This document shows, one piece after another, positions 47,101 to 58,460 of a DNA stretch of 64,000 bases. The notes beneath the pieces are model-generated. The model saw only the letters and a program-made list of their open reading frames with translations. It ran no database searches and was not told where the DNA came from. Numbering within the stretch: position 1 is the first letter of the stretch; every line of letters starts with the position of its first letter. The position numbers were made by a program, and so were the translations under genes. Source of the stretch: Laetiporus sulphureus 93-53 (lineage: Eukaryota; Basidiomycota; Agaricomycetes; Polyporales; Laetiporaceae); contig NW_024468510.1 of assembly GCF_001632365.1 (NCBI RefSeq), forward strand, positions 1,771,804 through 1,835,803, written 5' to 3'.

Positions 47101-50016
47101 CCGAACTGCTTGCCCCATCGCCAACGAAGACGTCTACGACACAATCTGCTCCCGCCACACCTACTGTCCAGATTCTCGACCAACACGGTGTCCATGCAAG
47201 TCATAAAGTCAGCCCGTATGCCTTGGGACCGAGCGACTTCGACCCTATCCCGTTCGCACCCAGCCATAAACTAGCCGACAGCAAGTATTTGTTTGGAAAG
47301 TTCGCGCTGCCCAGTCCTCCCGATAGCGAAGACCGGCTAGAACAGGTGTACTTCCCGTCTTCTGCCCCGTCTGTCATGAGCGGGTGGAAGTACAAATACA
47401 ACCTTGCGACTGACCCGAGGATCGGGGTCGTACGAAAGTTGATTGGGATTAAACGGAAGGGATTGGAGCATGGCGTGCGTGAGGTGCATTCCTCGCCATC
47501 ATGGGCTAGGGAATATGAGGAGTGGGAGAGCTGGGCGCCGTCACCGACTTTGGAGAACTCAAGGTCAGACATAGATTCCGACGAGGACGATGGATGGATG
47601 GATGACGATGATGCAACTGCATACTCGCGGCCATCGACACCGCCACCATCATATCTGCCGCTCGGTCCAACCTTGTTACAGACTCAGTTCCATCACGCCC
47701 GCCTCTTGCCGCTATGCGCACCATTAAGGCCTCCAGGGTCAGCCGGTAGCAATATAGGCAGCAGCGCAGTACCGATATCCGTACCGACGCCTGTCTCGCC
47801 CGCTGCCATCATGGGGGCTTCCTCGGAGAGAGCAAAGTCTCTTGAGGCTGCCGCCAAAATGCTCGTGAAGGAGATTGTAGAGAACGCCGTGTGGGCAGAC
47901 GCCTGGAGGGTCAATTTGTCCGCGTCCGGTACTTCTGTGAGGACAGCTACGGATGTGTGGCAGGCCGATGTTAAGGGTGTTATGTCTCTGTTAGATGGCA
48001 CTGGAGCGATGCAATCGCCTATCAGCCTCCGCGCATTGTCTCATCCCGGTATGTTTCTCCACAATCGATTTGTTTTGTGCTGATTTGAAGTAAGCAGGGC
48101 ATTCCATCCCTGTGGACGTCTCCGATCGCACGGCTTTCTGCTTGTTAGAGCCGCCCATGCTTAACGTCGAGAAATCTAACGCTGTGATCCAAGTCATGCC
48201 ATCTGCGCTACGGTTTTGGGAAAAGCTTGGCCTTGGACCCCGTGCTGGCAAGAAGGACGTCACTGCATATGTCTTCTTCGAGGCTTCAGGAGACGAAAGA
48301 GAGGATGAAGTATGCAGGTGGCTGGCCAAGGTCTCTGCGACATATGCGGTAAGCCCCTCGGCCTGTAGTGAAGCGGCCATCATTACCAGATTTTGATGAT
48401 GTTTTGCATCAGGCTAGGAACTATGGAATACATATGCCCGGAAGTACAAACAATCCATCGAAGCCTGGCCTGGTCCCAGTACGTTTTGAGGAACTCAAAA
48501 AGTCACTGGGTCCGTGGTTCGTGTCGTATTGATGCCTCACCATTACTCATCCTCTTTTAGCAAACTACGTTGCAACTCTACCTCGTCACCCCGGAACATA
48601 CCTTGTTTTCTATATCATCACACCACCCTCTGTCATGGCTCTTCGTTCTACGGTCTTGCGCAATTTTTTCACGGCAGTGAAACGTGCAAATAAGGCGCAC
48701 CCCGATACAGACGTGCTATATCATTTTGCCCCGGAGACTCTCATAGCTGATGAGTATGGCGATCCCCGCTTGCTTCATAGAGGATTGGAAGCATTCGTCG
48801 CAGATGTTTACGATCGAATCCTCCAGCCTGTGGAACGTTCCATGTCACGTAGGTTGTTTGCACACAGCATGCGCATTCGGACGAGTCTCCATGCGCCTGC
48901 ATTTGCGCTTGCTCGTCCAACTTCGGCAAGTTCAGCGCGGAATACTGAGCACGTCCCTCACGTAACGTTTGCTTTCGAGTCGAGACCCAGCTCTCTCGAC
49001 GTGGTTGACAGGCATACCATGCTGCACGCTGCCTATACGCTGACGCCTTGCGGGCGATGGCTTGTAGCGGCATGTGTAGACGAAAGGGGAGAGGAAAGTG
49101 CCGTGGAAGCATGGCTGGTGCCTGAAGAATCTGTCGAGGCGTTCGTCGTCAACCAAGTGTGGTCCTTTGCGCGTAGCTTCGCTGCACGTGCCAATGTGGA
49201 ATGGAAGCTCGTGGTGGCAAGGATGGGGGTGATTGGAATGAACGAAGTGGACGGTGAGTCAATAGCGTTGTCATTGCGTTGTCTTACTAGTACTGATTTG
49301 CTTGCCTAGCATGGATTGACCATCTCGAGAACGTTGTGTCCACCTCGGCCGACATCCCTGCTCTTCACGTCACTCTTCTGACTGTAGATTACGAACAGCC
49401 ATGGTCGTTCCTAGCACCAAGCCGTGGTCCTCTCACGAAATCCAAATCGCCTCCCGGCTCTGTCTCGGCACGCCTCTCTCCACGCACGCAGTCAGGAGCA
49501 GTGATGATCGACACAAGCTCAACGACGTATGCGCTCTTCCCGTCAACTGCTGCTGATCCTACTCTGTGTCTATCTAGCCACAGCGCGAGCTCCGCCGGTG
49601 TGCTAAATCGAGGCGCGGCAGATCTGTCGTTTGTCCCCGATTGCGAAGGCGATGAACTTCTTCAACGGCACGTCTATGCTCGCGTGCCTAGCATGAGCAG
49701 TCTAATTCATGTCCCCGCGCGGACTGACCATACGACCATCTCGATGGTGAACGTTTATCAACTGCATATCGCATGCTCTCCGAAGTCGTCGTTCAGGCGG
49801 CCTTCCCACGCATCAGTTGAGTCGCAGAAAGAAGACGGGGAGACAACGACGGGCGAGGAGGAGCAGACGCTACGTGACGTCATGCATAACTTCCACGCTT
49901 TGGCGACATTAGCCCGCGCGAGGTGGGGATCTCGCGATTGTCATGGGCTGCCGTTGCATCTTGTCGCATTGGAGGCGATGAGCATGGCATTGTCGGGAGA
50001 GCCTGTGGAGTCCTGA
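44142..50016 (+). CDS. MED13: Mediator complex subunit 13 (kinase module)
   Basis: Med13/Srb9 links the Cdk8 kinase module to core Mediator in the nucleus. The N-terminal domain starts MAARPHSMAQD and has SLADNPL-like SLPDNPLIAYSVFTS. It continues in a long exon with HYLLNAIRLRLIDDIATES, RDGFLLGPSPSASESEWG and TYTGPTSALTTQFEEALLG. The middle is low complexity: an Arg/Glu coiled stretch (KERERERERLKRERES), acidic Ser/Pro tracts and the Asp/Met-rich MDVDMSSYDMEGYNIGMNM. KLADSKYLFGKFALPSPPDSE and YNLATDPRIGVVRKLIG precede the C-terminal MID/PIWI-like region. That region runs through FCLLEPPMLNVEKSNAVIQ, NYVATLPRHPGTYLVFYI, HPDTDVLYHFAPETLIADE and LHAAYTLTPCGRWLVAACV. TGA at 50014-50016. About 1,750 residues. 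The splicing between 44520 and 45080 is uncertain. Confidence 0.9.
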
Positions 50017-50315
50017 GCGTGTGCAAGCATCCGTGAGTACTGTATTTTGTACCGCCCTTGTTATATTCTGGTCACTGTTTCTACTAGCAATAATTGTTTC
50101 TGGATGGAAATACCACTGGATAATCTTATCACTGCTGTTCGCTGATGCTGCGCAATGTACCTATTATTCACTCACCAAATTTACTACAATGCACCACTCC
50201 CACTTCCGCACGTGTTCGCAACAGAAGATCCCGACCACAGACGTGAGTACGATGTGGGTACATTTGCTTAACTCCGTAATTCCTTCTTGCTCCTAGCAAA
50301 TGACTTTGTAGGTTC
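50017..50315. other. Convergent 3' spacer
   Basis: About 300 AT-rich bases between Med13 and the UPF0303 gene. No gene seen. Confidence 0.5.
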
Positions 50316-50899
50316 TCAGTCCTGAATCTCTCCACTCTTAACCTTCTGCAAGTAGTCCTCAATCACCTCCACGATCACTTCATGGTCCTCCTGCATCGTC
50401 AGCCCGCTCACCACAATCACACCAATCACACCCTCCACGCCCTTCACGCGCACCGGGAATCCGCCGCCGTGGATGGCATATTCTCCTCCTCGCGCACCCA
50501 GTTGGAACTTTGATGCAAACAGCACTTCGTCGCCCCCGTACTTGTTGTGCAGCGCCCAGGTGCTCGCGCCCCAGCGAAGGACGGCACGGCGCTTGCGCGC
50601 GACCCAGGTGTCGTTGTCCGGGCCAGTACCCGGCCCCGTCGCTGCGTGAAAGAGGAGCTGGTCGCTGTTGGCAAGCGTGATGTTGATGACTGCTGGCTTG
50701 GGCGATGCACGCCGCAGGCGATCGCGCAGCATACAGCCTAACGTCCAGGCGGTGTCAGCTGTGAAGCGACTGAAGATGCAACGCGCCTCCTCCGCGGCGA
50801 TGCCTTGGAGCTACGACGATGTGTGAGACTGCGTCAGTTATGATAGTTGGGGAACGGACATACAGCGCTTGGTGGGGCACGGATGGGAACGAACGACAT
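50316..50899 (-). CDS. UPF0303 / GlcG-HbpS-like protein
   Basis: A small protein of about 170 residues of the UPF0303 family (yeast YBR137W type). It has the GlcG/HbpS fold, often labelled a heme-degrading domain; yeast YBR137W associates with the Get4-Get5 system, but no enzyme activity is proven for the family. Exon 1 encodes MSFVPIRAPPSA. Exon 2 starts LQGIAAEEARCIFSRFTADT and gives TAWTLGCMLRDRLRRAS, AVINITLANSDQLLFHAAT, DTWVARKRRAVLRWG, and the glycine-rich GARGGEYAIHGGGFPVRVK. VIGVIVVSGLTMQEDHEVIV precedes the C-terminal helix. The conserved W-x-x-R-K-R and H-G-G-G-F-P motifs are intact. A TATATA box lies 63 nt upstream of the ATG at 50899. Confidence 0.92.
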
Positions 50900-50961
50900 G
50901 GTCGATGACAACGTCTGAGGAGACGGTAGCTGAGGTCAAGATTTTCAAGGCAATGAAGGCA

Positions 50962-50967
50962 TATATA
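50962..50967 (-). promoter_or_regulatory. TATA-like box of the UPF0303 gene
   Basis: TATATA on the minus strand, 63 nt before the ATG at 50899. Confidence 0.4.
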
Positions 50968-51471
50968 CGGTGCCATCGTCGATACCGCGCAATTAGCTAC
51001 CACTGGAGTGTGTAAAGTCATTGGGTAATAATTGAACCCGTGGGTTATAATTATTATCCAACGGCTCAATATTATTCCAACAGACTTTGTTCGGCTTTTG
51101 CCCAAGGAAGAATCGTTACTTGCGCGTAAGTAGTGCTATAGAGCGTGCGGGTAAATAGGTTTGTCGCGGTAGGAATCTACATAAAAGAGGAAACCGCGGA
51201 AAATTTGAAGGTCCTGTGTCAACAGGATGAGAGTTGGTCCCTCTCGAACACAGCGCTAGTCGGCCCGGCCGCCCGATGAATTAGACCGAGGACTCTGAGG
51301 AGGGCATTCGGACGGACGGAAGACCCAAAAAATGATATGGGCCACATCTTCCACGCGTACTTCTGAGAACAAACGTGATATATATACATATGACAGGCAC
51401 GTCTGTGAACTGCGCATCCTATCCGAGTCATACTCTAACTCTTCAATGCAGCTGCCGCTTTCCCGCAGACC
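50968..51471. other. Intergenic, no gene seen
   Basis: AT-rich spacer upstream of the UPF0303 gene and downstream of the Big1-like gene. No coding motif. Confidence 0.5.
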
Positions 51472-52490
51472 TTACTGGTTCTTCTTCTCAGATGCAATGA
51501 AGCCCTTTGGCGGCTCGCCTTGCAGCGGCGACTTGATCCCCGCGAGCGCCGATACACCAAACATCACCGTCGGCACAAGCACGAAAAAGCCAATAAGTAA
51601 TGAGAGGATGAGGCCGGGCGTAAGCAGCTGATAGCGCGCGAGGATGCCGCCGGAAGGTGGAGCGAACGCAGCAGTCGAGTTGAGCAAGGATGACGTGGAC
51701 GAGAAGGGAGAAGGAAGCTGGCGAGTATGCACGGCGGGATGCCAGCCCGCGTAAACGACGAGATGCTTTGGGAAGGACTTCGCGAGTGAGGCAAGTGAGG
51801 ATGAGAGCTGGAGTTCTATGGTGGAATGACCATTGCATTAGCAGGCATTAAGGTAAGTACGAAAGCGACTGACCGTGCTCAACCATCATTCCCTTCCTCT
51901 GCTCACCGTCCACTCCATCAAGCGAAGGCATCCCAATGCAGACAACGTGTTTCCCCTCTCCACTGTGTACGACCTCTGTCTGTCCGGCTTCATGCGAGAC
52001 CAGTCGCGCGGCACAGCGTTCGGCAACCGCGCTTGCAAGCTCAGAGAAAGGAGGCGAGTTGATTTGAGGCATATATGGAAGCTCCAAAGTAGACGCAGCA
52101 ACATTGAGGGACTCTACTAATGAGCTTGATGAAGGGAGATTGCGGAGGTCCGATGCGTGTAGCTGTCGGCGAGTCAGCTCTTATAGGACACGATTAAAGA
52201 GGAGCCGACACATACACCCAACTGATCAATCAGCACAATAGCATCGTTTCGACAAACATCATCATTCAATAGAATTCTCTCCAAGACGACTCCTGAATCT
52301 GCCGACCGCGATGACGACGCAGAGTCGAGGGTGTTCGAACTGTAATCCACGATCAATACAGCGTCTGAGATTAATATGGATGTTGGACCGGCCTGTACGA
52401 TGACCATGCAACTATCGGATATGTGTTAGAAAATGCATGCGCGGCTGTCGGGAGCAAAGCGACGAAGAGACAAGCTGCTCGTCGTGCCAT
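51472..52490 (-). CDS. Big1/Voa1-like ER membrane protein
   Basis: A type I membrane protein related to yeast Big1 (needed for beta-1,6-glucan synthesis) and to the Voa1/ATP6AP1 assembly factors of the V-ATPase. It begins MARRAACLFVALLPTAAHA, a clear signal peptide, followed by FSNTYPIVAWSS, the conserved start of the luminal domain. NDAIVLIDQLG joins LHASDLRNLPSSSSLVESL, then LPYMPQINSPPFSELASAVA and KHVVCIGMPSLDG. FPKHLVVYAGWHP marks the end of the lumen part. The C-terminal block GGILARYQLLTPGLILSLL is followed by a single membrane span, FFVLVPTVMFGVSALAGI, and a short tail ending PPKGFIASEKKNQ. Four exons or so; all joins are in frame. About 290 residues. It is divergent from Spt4 across 191 bp. 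Confidence 0.87.
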
Positions 52491-52681
52491 GACTTGAGCT
52501 CAACGACTTGAACCTAGTGGTGGCGGGAGGAGACCAGTTATAAGGCTTTCGGCAAAGTCCGCCTTGCCATGTATGGCAATCAATCAGCACCGGTGGCCCA
52601 CCCTCCTCTAGATCTGTTCGTTCACTCAAGCGACCACCATCGAAAATCGCATAATTCGACCAGCTTTCTCGTCTTGAAGAC

Positions 52682-53168
52682 ATGTCGCAAGCACAAGCAG
52701 CCATTCCTCCACAGCCGCGCGCGAAGCAGCTACGCGCATGCCTCTTGTGCTCCATTATCCAAACACCAGCTGATTTCCGGAAGCACGGCTGCCCAAACTG
52801 CGAGGAGCTCATGCAGGTGCGTGATGCTGCTCTCATCGAATCCTTTGCCGTCTGCTCATGTATTATCTCTTACTCTCAGATGAAAGGATACCCTGACCGC
52901 ATCCAGGCGTGTACGACGACGCACTTCGATGGCGTGATTGCTGTCATTGACCCTGAGCAGAGCTGGGTAGCTCGGTGGCAACGAGTCTGTGAGTAATCAG
53001 CTCGCTTAAACAGGCGTGTTTGCTTATTAGGTTTAACGATGCTTAGCAAAGTACGTCCGTGGCATGTATGCCGTGCGTGTCAAGGGCCGCATACCCGAGG
53101 ACGTCGAGGCAGAGCTCGAAAGCCGCGGCATCAAATACCGCCCAAGAGATCAGTCCGACCAAGACTGA
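52682..53168 (+). CDS. SPT4: Transcription elongation factor Spt4
   Basis: Spt4 binds the NGN domain of Spt5 to form DSIF, which clamps RNA polymerase during elongation. The first exon reads [20 protein letters not shown], then the zinc-binding pairs [21 protein letters not shown]. The second exon gives [19 protein letters not shown] and SWVARWQRV. The third gives [19 protein letters not shown] and ends [12 protein letters not shown] at 53166-53168. Three exons, about 120 residues, the normal size. All four zinc cysteines are present. Confidence 0.96.
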
Positions 53169-53530
53169 GACACCAGCTTGTTTCCACTGTCTCTTCATAC
53201 CCGCATTTGTCTCGTCGGTTCTCGTCCTTCTTACATGTATTTAAGGTCTAGTCGGCTCGCTCTCGTTCGCAATTGTAATGTTAGCTTCGCAACGCCATTT
53301 TCAGCTCGAAGGGACCTGACGCCGCAAAATGCCTTGACGATGGTGATGTCCGATGCTCAACTGCAATGTTCCGAGCGTGAATCCATCCATATCAATATTG
53401 CTCTATATACACTATGCTACAAGCTATTCCGGGTGAGTTGATGTCTACAATCCGTACCAGCGGGCTCGTACTGTAAAGAAGGCGCAACTGCGGAACAGAA
53501 TCCTCCACTAACTTCACTAGCGAATATAAC
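53169..53530. other. Convergent 3' spacer
   Basis: About 360 bases between Spt4 and the lipase gene; presumed 3' UTRs. No gene seen. Confidence 0.5.
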
Positions 53531-56104
53531 CTACAGTAAATCATGCAAAACCCGATCATATTGGTGCGGCAAATGCGAACTGAGCATGTCCCGTGCGAAG
53601 ACGATTTGCCCAAAGGCCTGCGGGACGTCTAACACCTCGAACAGGCGTACCTTCTGCTCACCGCTGCTGGGCCCCTTCAGCTTGCCATCGGCGTCCCGCA
53701 GGCGGTGGGCGGGGTGCAGATCGCCGTCCCGAAGAGCCCACCAAACCCGGCCGGGTGGGTAGAGCTCGGTCATTTGCATATTGGCTTCAAGCGTCTTGCG
53801 CATCGCAATGAACTGCACACGGATAAACTACCAAACTCGATAACGTCAAATGAGCGGACTCTACGCACCCATTCCGTGTCCTCCTCCTTCCCGAGCCCCG
53901 ATGTCCACTTCAACGCACGTTTGGTAATGGTCGAATATCCTTCATGGTGCGCCTCTTCCGCCTTGCACAGCCACATCGCACACCGCGCGAGGTCCCGCAC
54001 GCTGCCCAACGCGAGCCGCGAGACGACATCGTGCGAGTGCACAAACGACAGGATCAGCCCTGACTCGCCCGCGATCTTACCTAGGCGCGGAGATGTGAGG
54101 CAAGGCGGCGCGAAGCAGTATGCGGAGACGGTGCGGCGCTGAGGTAAGCCAGAACGCCGGTGGGTGAGGCGCGTGTATGGGTTCGCCCACATCTGTGGCG
54201 GGTCAGTACGGTTGGCAGATGTAATAAGGGAGGGGTAGCATCTCACCAGTGCGAGGAGGGCTGCGACGCCTGCGCCAAGACTATGACCGCAAAGTACGAG
54301 AGCTGGGAGCGAAGTTTACTCACGGATCGAACGTAAGAGCGAGTAAGTTACATACAGTAACCCCGGTTCCGCCTCAACACATCCCGCACCGCAACGTGGA
54401 CAGGCTTTCCCGGCGCGCCCATCGCTCGCGCCATCTTCAGCATTCCGCCGTGTACCAGGTGGACTGACGTGTCCGTGTCCGGCTCGTTCACCACTGGTGC
54501 TGGCCGGTCGTCGACCGTAGCATTCTTCTTGTTAGTAGTTGTTTTCGAGCGCTTGCGAGGCGGCGTAGAGATGTCCATGGGAAACGCGCCGGGAATGCTC
54601 TCCAGCACTTCGTCGAACTCACTCCACGCATCGTCCTCCGGTTCCGGCTCCGGCTCCGGTTCTGATCGAGGCTTATGATGCCTGCCCTTTGAGTTCGGCC
54701 GCCGTGCGTGCAGCTCAAACGGCGCGGCTTCGCAGGTGAGGTCGACAGCGAGCTCGTTCAGACTCATTGTACCGCGTATGACGAGCACGACTTCCCGTCG
54801 GGCATGGTCCGTGAGCACCCAGAAGCGCGGCATCAGGTTTTCAGAGCCAACGTAGGCGGTCGAGGGACGCGCGTGCGTCGCAGGCGGTGTTGGATCTCCA
54901 GAGGATGAGGCCTTGGGGTATAGAGCGTCAGAGTTTACGGTGATTCATACCATTGATATACGCACGATAGTTTCCGTAGGACGAGAGTTTGCGGAATCCA
55001 GGAATATCTCGTGGTCATGCCGGCCCATTAAGACATTCCACCATGAATATGGCTGCTTTCCTGGCTCGGAATGGGTGCTGTTTTGGCGAGGGTTGGAACG
55101 ACTGCCCGAAGCTACTTCCACTTCGGACGCGCCTACTGCACTCGCCAGTCTCGATTCCTCCTTTTGTTTCTCCTTGTCGGAAGAGCTGGATGACGCGCCA
55201 GATGTATTCCAGGGAACACCAAAGAACAGGAGACTGGGTCCTCCATAACCGGCAAGCACCATCTTGGACAAACGGCGGAGCGTTTGCTTCAGCTGTGCAT
55301 CGGTCATGCGAGCAGCATCCGAGGAAGAGGACGTGCGTTCCGTTGTTAGCCTCGCTAGATCAGATGTGGTCTCACCGATGTCGGCGGTGATAATCTGGCC
55401 ACCGTGGCTAGGATATATCACGTCGTTCGTGATATGTACATCTGAGCCGATATTTGTTCGCGCGTGATGTCCGCTGTCACTTTCTGCGCCAACGTCCAGT
55501 GGATCATGGACCTCGAGTTCTCGCAGGACCCGGAGCCACCGATGCTCCTGCCATTGACTCGTTACGCCTTGCAGCGTAGCCCAACCTACAAGGGCCTTCA
55601 TCACCCGGGCAATTCCATAACGCTCTTCCGGGAGCCCATCACTATCAACCGGCTCAGTCCATTCTCTCCGGACAAGTCCAACAAAACTCGCAAGAGAAAA
55701 GCTGGCCTCATCGCTCCCAGGGAAGATGGTTGCCAGAACAGATAGAGTAGAGTGCGCAGCAACCAGGGATGTAGACGTGAGAGACTCGCCGATCAGAATG
55801 GGCGCGAGCGCGAGCGTTTCGATGGTAGAGATGGCGGTGGATACCGCGCCGCCCAGAAGAGATCCCGCACCGATGCTTCCGCCGAAGAAGGCATGATCCA
55901 CCGCAGAGCCTGTGAGGTCAGCTGCGGTGGATGCTATTCCCCGTGTGATTGAAAACTGTGAAGTTGATGAGCGGGAATAAGTCCAAAGGCAAGACCTCAT
56001 ACCCCCAGTTTGGTGCCTATCTTGGCGGCGGAGAACCCAATAGCAGTCGCCGTCGATGCGACGTCAAGACCGAGTCGGCTATACTTGTCCCATTTCGGCG
56101 CCAT
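53531..56104 (-). CDS. Class-3 lipase, sn1-specific diacylglycerol lipase type
   Basis: A membrane-associated serine hydrolase of about 740 residues. The N-terminal part has small hydrophobic Ala/Gly/Ser segments (GIASTAADLTGSAVDHAFFG, GGAVSTAISTIETLALAP), probably membrane associated. A conserved helical stretch follows: SLASFVGLVRREWTEPVD and MTDAQLKQTLRRLSKMVLAG. The catalytic domain starts at FWVLTDHARREVVLVIRGTM, the lipase-3 lid/oxyanion region with RGT. The nucleophile Ser is in LVLCGHSLGAGVAALLAL (GHSLG). The Asp is likely in FVHSHDVVSRLALG and the His in SSHLPHQYDRVL near the C-terminus. A disordered insert (SEPEPEPEPED, KRSKTTTNKKN) lies between RGT and GHSLG, as in other fungal members. 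Stop at 53531. The ATG at 56104 (MAPKWDKYSRLGLD) is the likely start; codons stay open upstream for about 28 residues, so an extra 5' exon is possible. Confidence 0.87.
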
Positions 56105-58460
56105 AGTGGACGACGCCGACGGTGGGTTTGTTGCGACTACAGAAAGATTGACTTCAAGCTTAAGCTTCACCAGTCATAAGTCGGGAGCCGCGACTTGCTC
56201 GTCTGCTGCGTGTGCCACTGAGAATCGTGACAGATCTCGTGATCCACACTACGCGTGATGTCACGCGTTTCGCATTTCCCCCTCGTTTGACAAAATCCAT
56301 CCTCTCACTAGATTGCCACACAATCTTCAATAATACTTGTGGTCCGTGGACATACTTAAACATGTCCGAGGCTCGACATGACATCGGACGCGTTTCTTCG
56401 CATAATATTGGCTCATACATGAGTTCAAGGCAACACATTGCTCATCGACATCATATGGTATTCCTACAACATGCAACCTGTCTATGACAACTCTTGTACT
56501 GGGCGATGCACTTGCAGACTGGGACGTATGCTGTTCTACCGGCTTGGGTTGTATACGTGCTACGGCCTTATTGAAGAGCTTCTTGGCTTTTCGGTACGCT
56601 CGCCAATCTTTGGATGAGACACAAGCAGCGCATAGCCCAGCGTTTGCTTTGACAAACTTACCGTAAGCTACATGCTCATATTGTATCGCCCTATTTGTCC
56701 CTCTGCACCGTATTCACATCACATGCGGTACAGGTATCACTATTGGGGTTAACGAGTGAGCAGTTTTGCTGTTGGCATTCGGGTGTGCTCACAAAATCGC
56801 ATACTCCGTTGTAGACGGTACTCTTCTACCGCCAAAACTGTGCCACTGAATGCGAGCCGTCTACGATAGTCCGATACACTGTCACTGTTCTCCGCGTACA
56901 TCTCAACGTCGACTTCGCTACGTCGCGATGCTTGTTGATATGCTGTGCGTTTTCTGACAAATCAAATGTCTCTGAATTACTTGCGGTATGTATTGTATAC
57001 CGAGAGGATAAATAATCTTTTCATGTCGCGTTGTGAGGCTGCGAGAACCTTATTATACGTGACTTTAGCTCGGATAGCTGTTTAATCAAACTGGCATTTA
57101 TTTGTGCTCTCCGGTGCTTGTAGAAAAAGACTAAAGACGTACTATCGAACAGTTAATAGCGAATCATAGCGAGAACACGCAATGAGGGCACGAAAGCACT
57201 CATAGTACGCATGAAATGCTCTCTGGACTGAACAGAAGGCAGGAAGAGACCGAGAGCAACCAGCTGTGGGACAGAAGTCTCCCAGACCGTCATTGAGTTG
57301 TTTGAGAAAACGAGGAAATGGAATGGTAAATTCTTGCCATGAAGCATCGCATATCACCGTATCTGCGAAGAACACAGAAAGAGGAAAGAACTCATTGCGA
57401 CGAGCCAGTTGTGGACAGTAGTACCTGCAATAAGTGAGCCGTAATGACGTGGAACGGAAAAACGTAGCGGTGTTTATTCAAATGGAAAGGACCAGTGCAG
57501 CACGCCGAGTGACTCGGATGCAAGAGTTGAACCATAGGCTTTCCGAGCGGAACCAGCTCGCTGAGAGCGAGAAGAAATGACCGCGAAAGTTCAACGAAGC
57601 TGTTTGAAGTCCGCGAACTTGTCCCGAGCAAGGTATCGCGTTGTCTTCGGATATACGAATAAATTGAGCGACTATTACGAACCACCTGTAGCCTGAGCTC
57701 CAAGCTCACACCTTCAACCTTCAACCTTCATGGTCTGTGCTTTCGCTATCCAAGAAGTGAAGGCGAATCTATGACCGAGCGCACTCTGATATCGCGAGTA
57801 TCTCCCGGGGTGGCGACGACTGGCCCAGCAGTTGACTTAATGCTTGACAAATCGATGTTTATATTGCGGGGCAGCATGCCTCAGTAGCGTCCGCCATGAT
57901 GGGGAAGGAGACACAGAACCTCTGACCGACAGTCGCAGACGGTGAACATTGAATGCCGATCTCGGTTTAGCTCGTGGTCACAGTTCTTTTATTACATTTG
58001 TGAACCGCCAGGACTAGACGAAGTAGCGGAACGGTCGGAGCAAGGCCGAAGCGGGCTCGCCAGTTCGTGGGCGGTCAATCATGAAGGATCGGGAAGCCTA
58101 GGTAGTAAGTAACAGAGGCGGGTTTTCTCGACCAATGTTGTGCTGCATTCATGTCCGCGTCGCCCTAGACTGCGCTTTGGATACGCGTACCACGAGGCGT
58201 CTTTGGGTAGGCCAGCGTCAGGAGCTCCGGGCAACTTGCACCACCAAGCGCAGGCCACCGGCGCCCGTACAGTAAGCCCAGCGTCTGCATCAGACCTTAC
58301 TCGGCAACTTACTTTGCCTGCAGGCTAGCAGGCGGTGCGCATCGCCTCACGCCTTCTCTCTCTCTCTCTCCAACCAGCATCGTTCTACGCTCAAACGTCG
58401 ACGTCTTGCCGTACTCTCTCGAACATCTCGATCTCAGTCAATTGCCATACACAAGCAACT
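56105..58460. other. Gene-poor region with one unassigned minus-strand candidate
   Basis: Over 2 kb without a recognisable gene. On the minus strand 57153-57724 could be a two-exon gene: an open stretch of about 100 codons from 57724, a possible intron with GTACTA start and TTCTTCGCAG end, then about 60 more open codons. It has no motif I recognise, so I do not call it a gene. The right end holds the promoter and 5' leader of the repeat-bearing F-box gene. Confidence 0.4.
58350..58369 (+). promoter_or_regulatory. Pyrimidine (CT) tract in the F-box gene leader
   Basis: A run of CT dinucleotides about 90-110 nt before the ATG at 58461. CT-rich blocks just upstream of transcription or translation starts are common in filamentous fungi. 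Confidence 0.4.

Noticed and set aside
48635..50016. Separate gene starting MALRSTVLRNFF near 48635
   Set aside because: The preceding codons continue in frame through a clean intron (NYVATLPRHPG to IITPPSVMALRS), and both sides belong to Med13, so this is the Med13 C-terminus.
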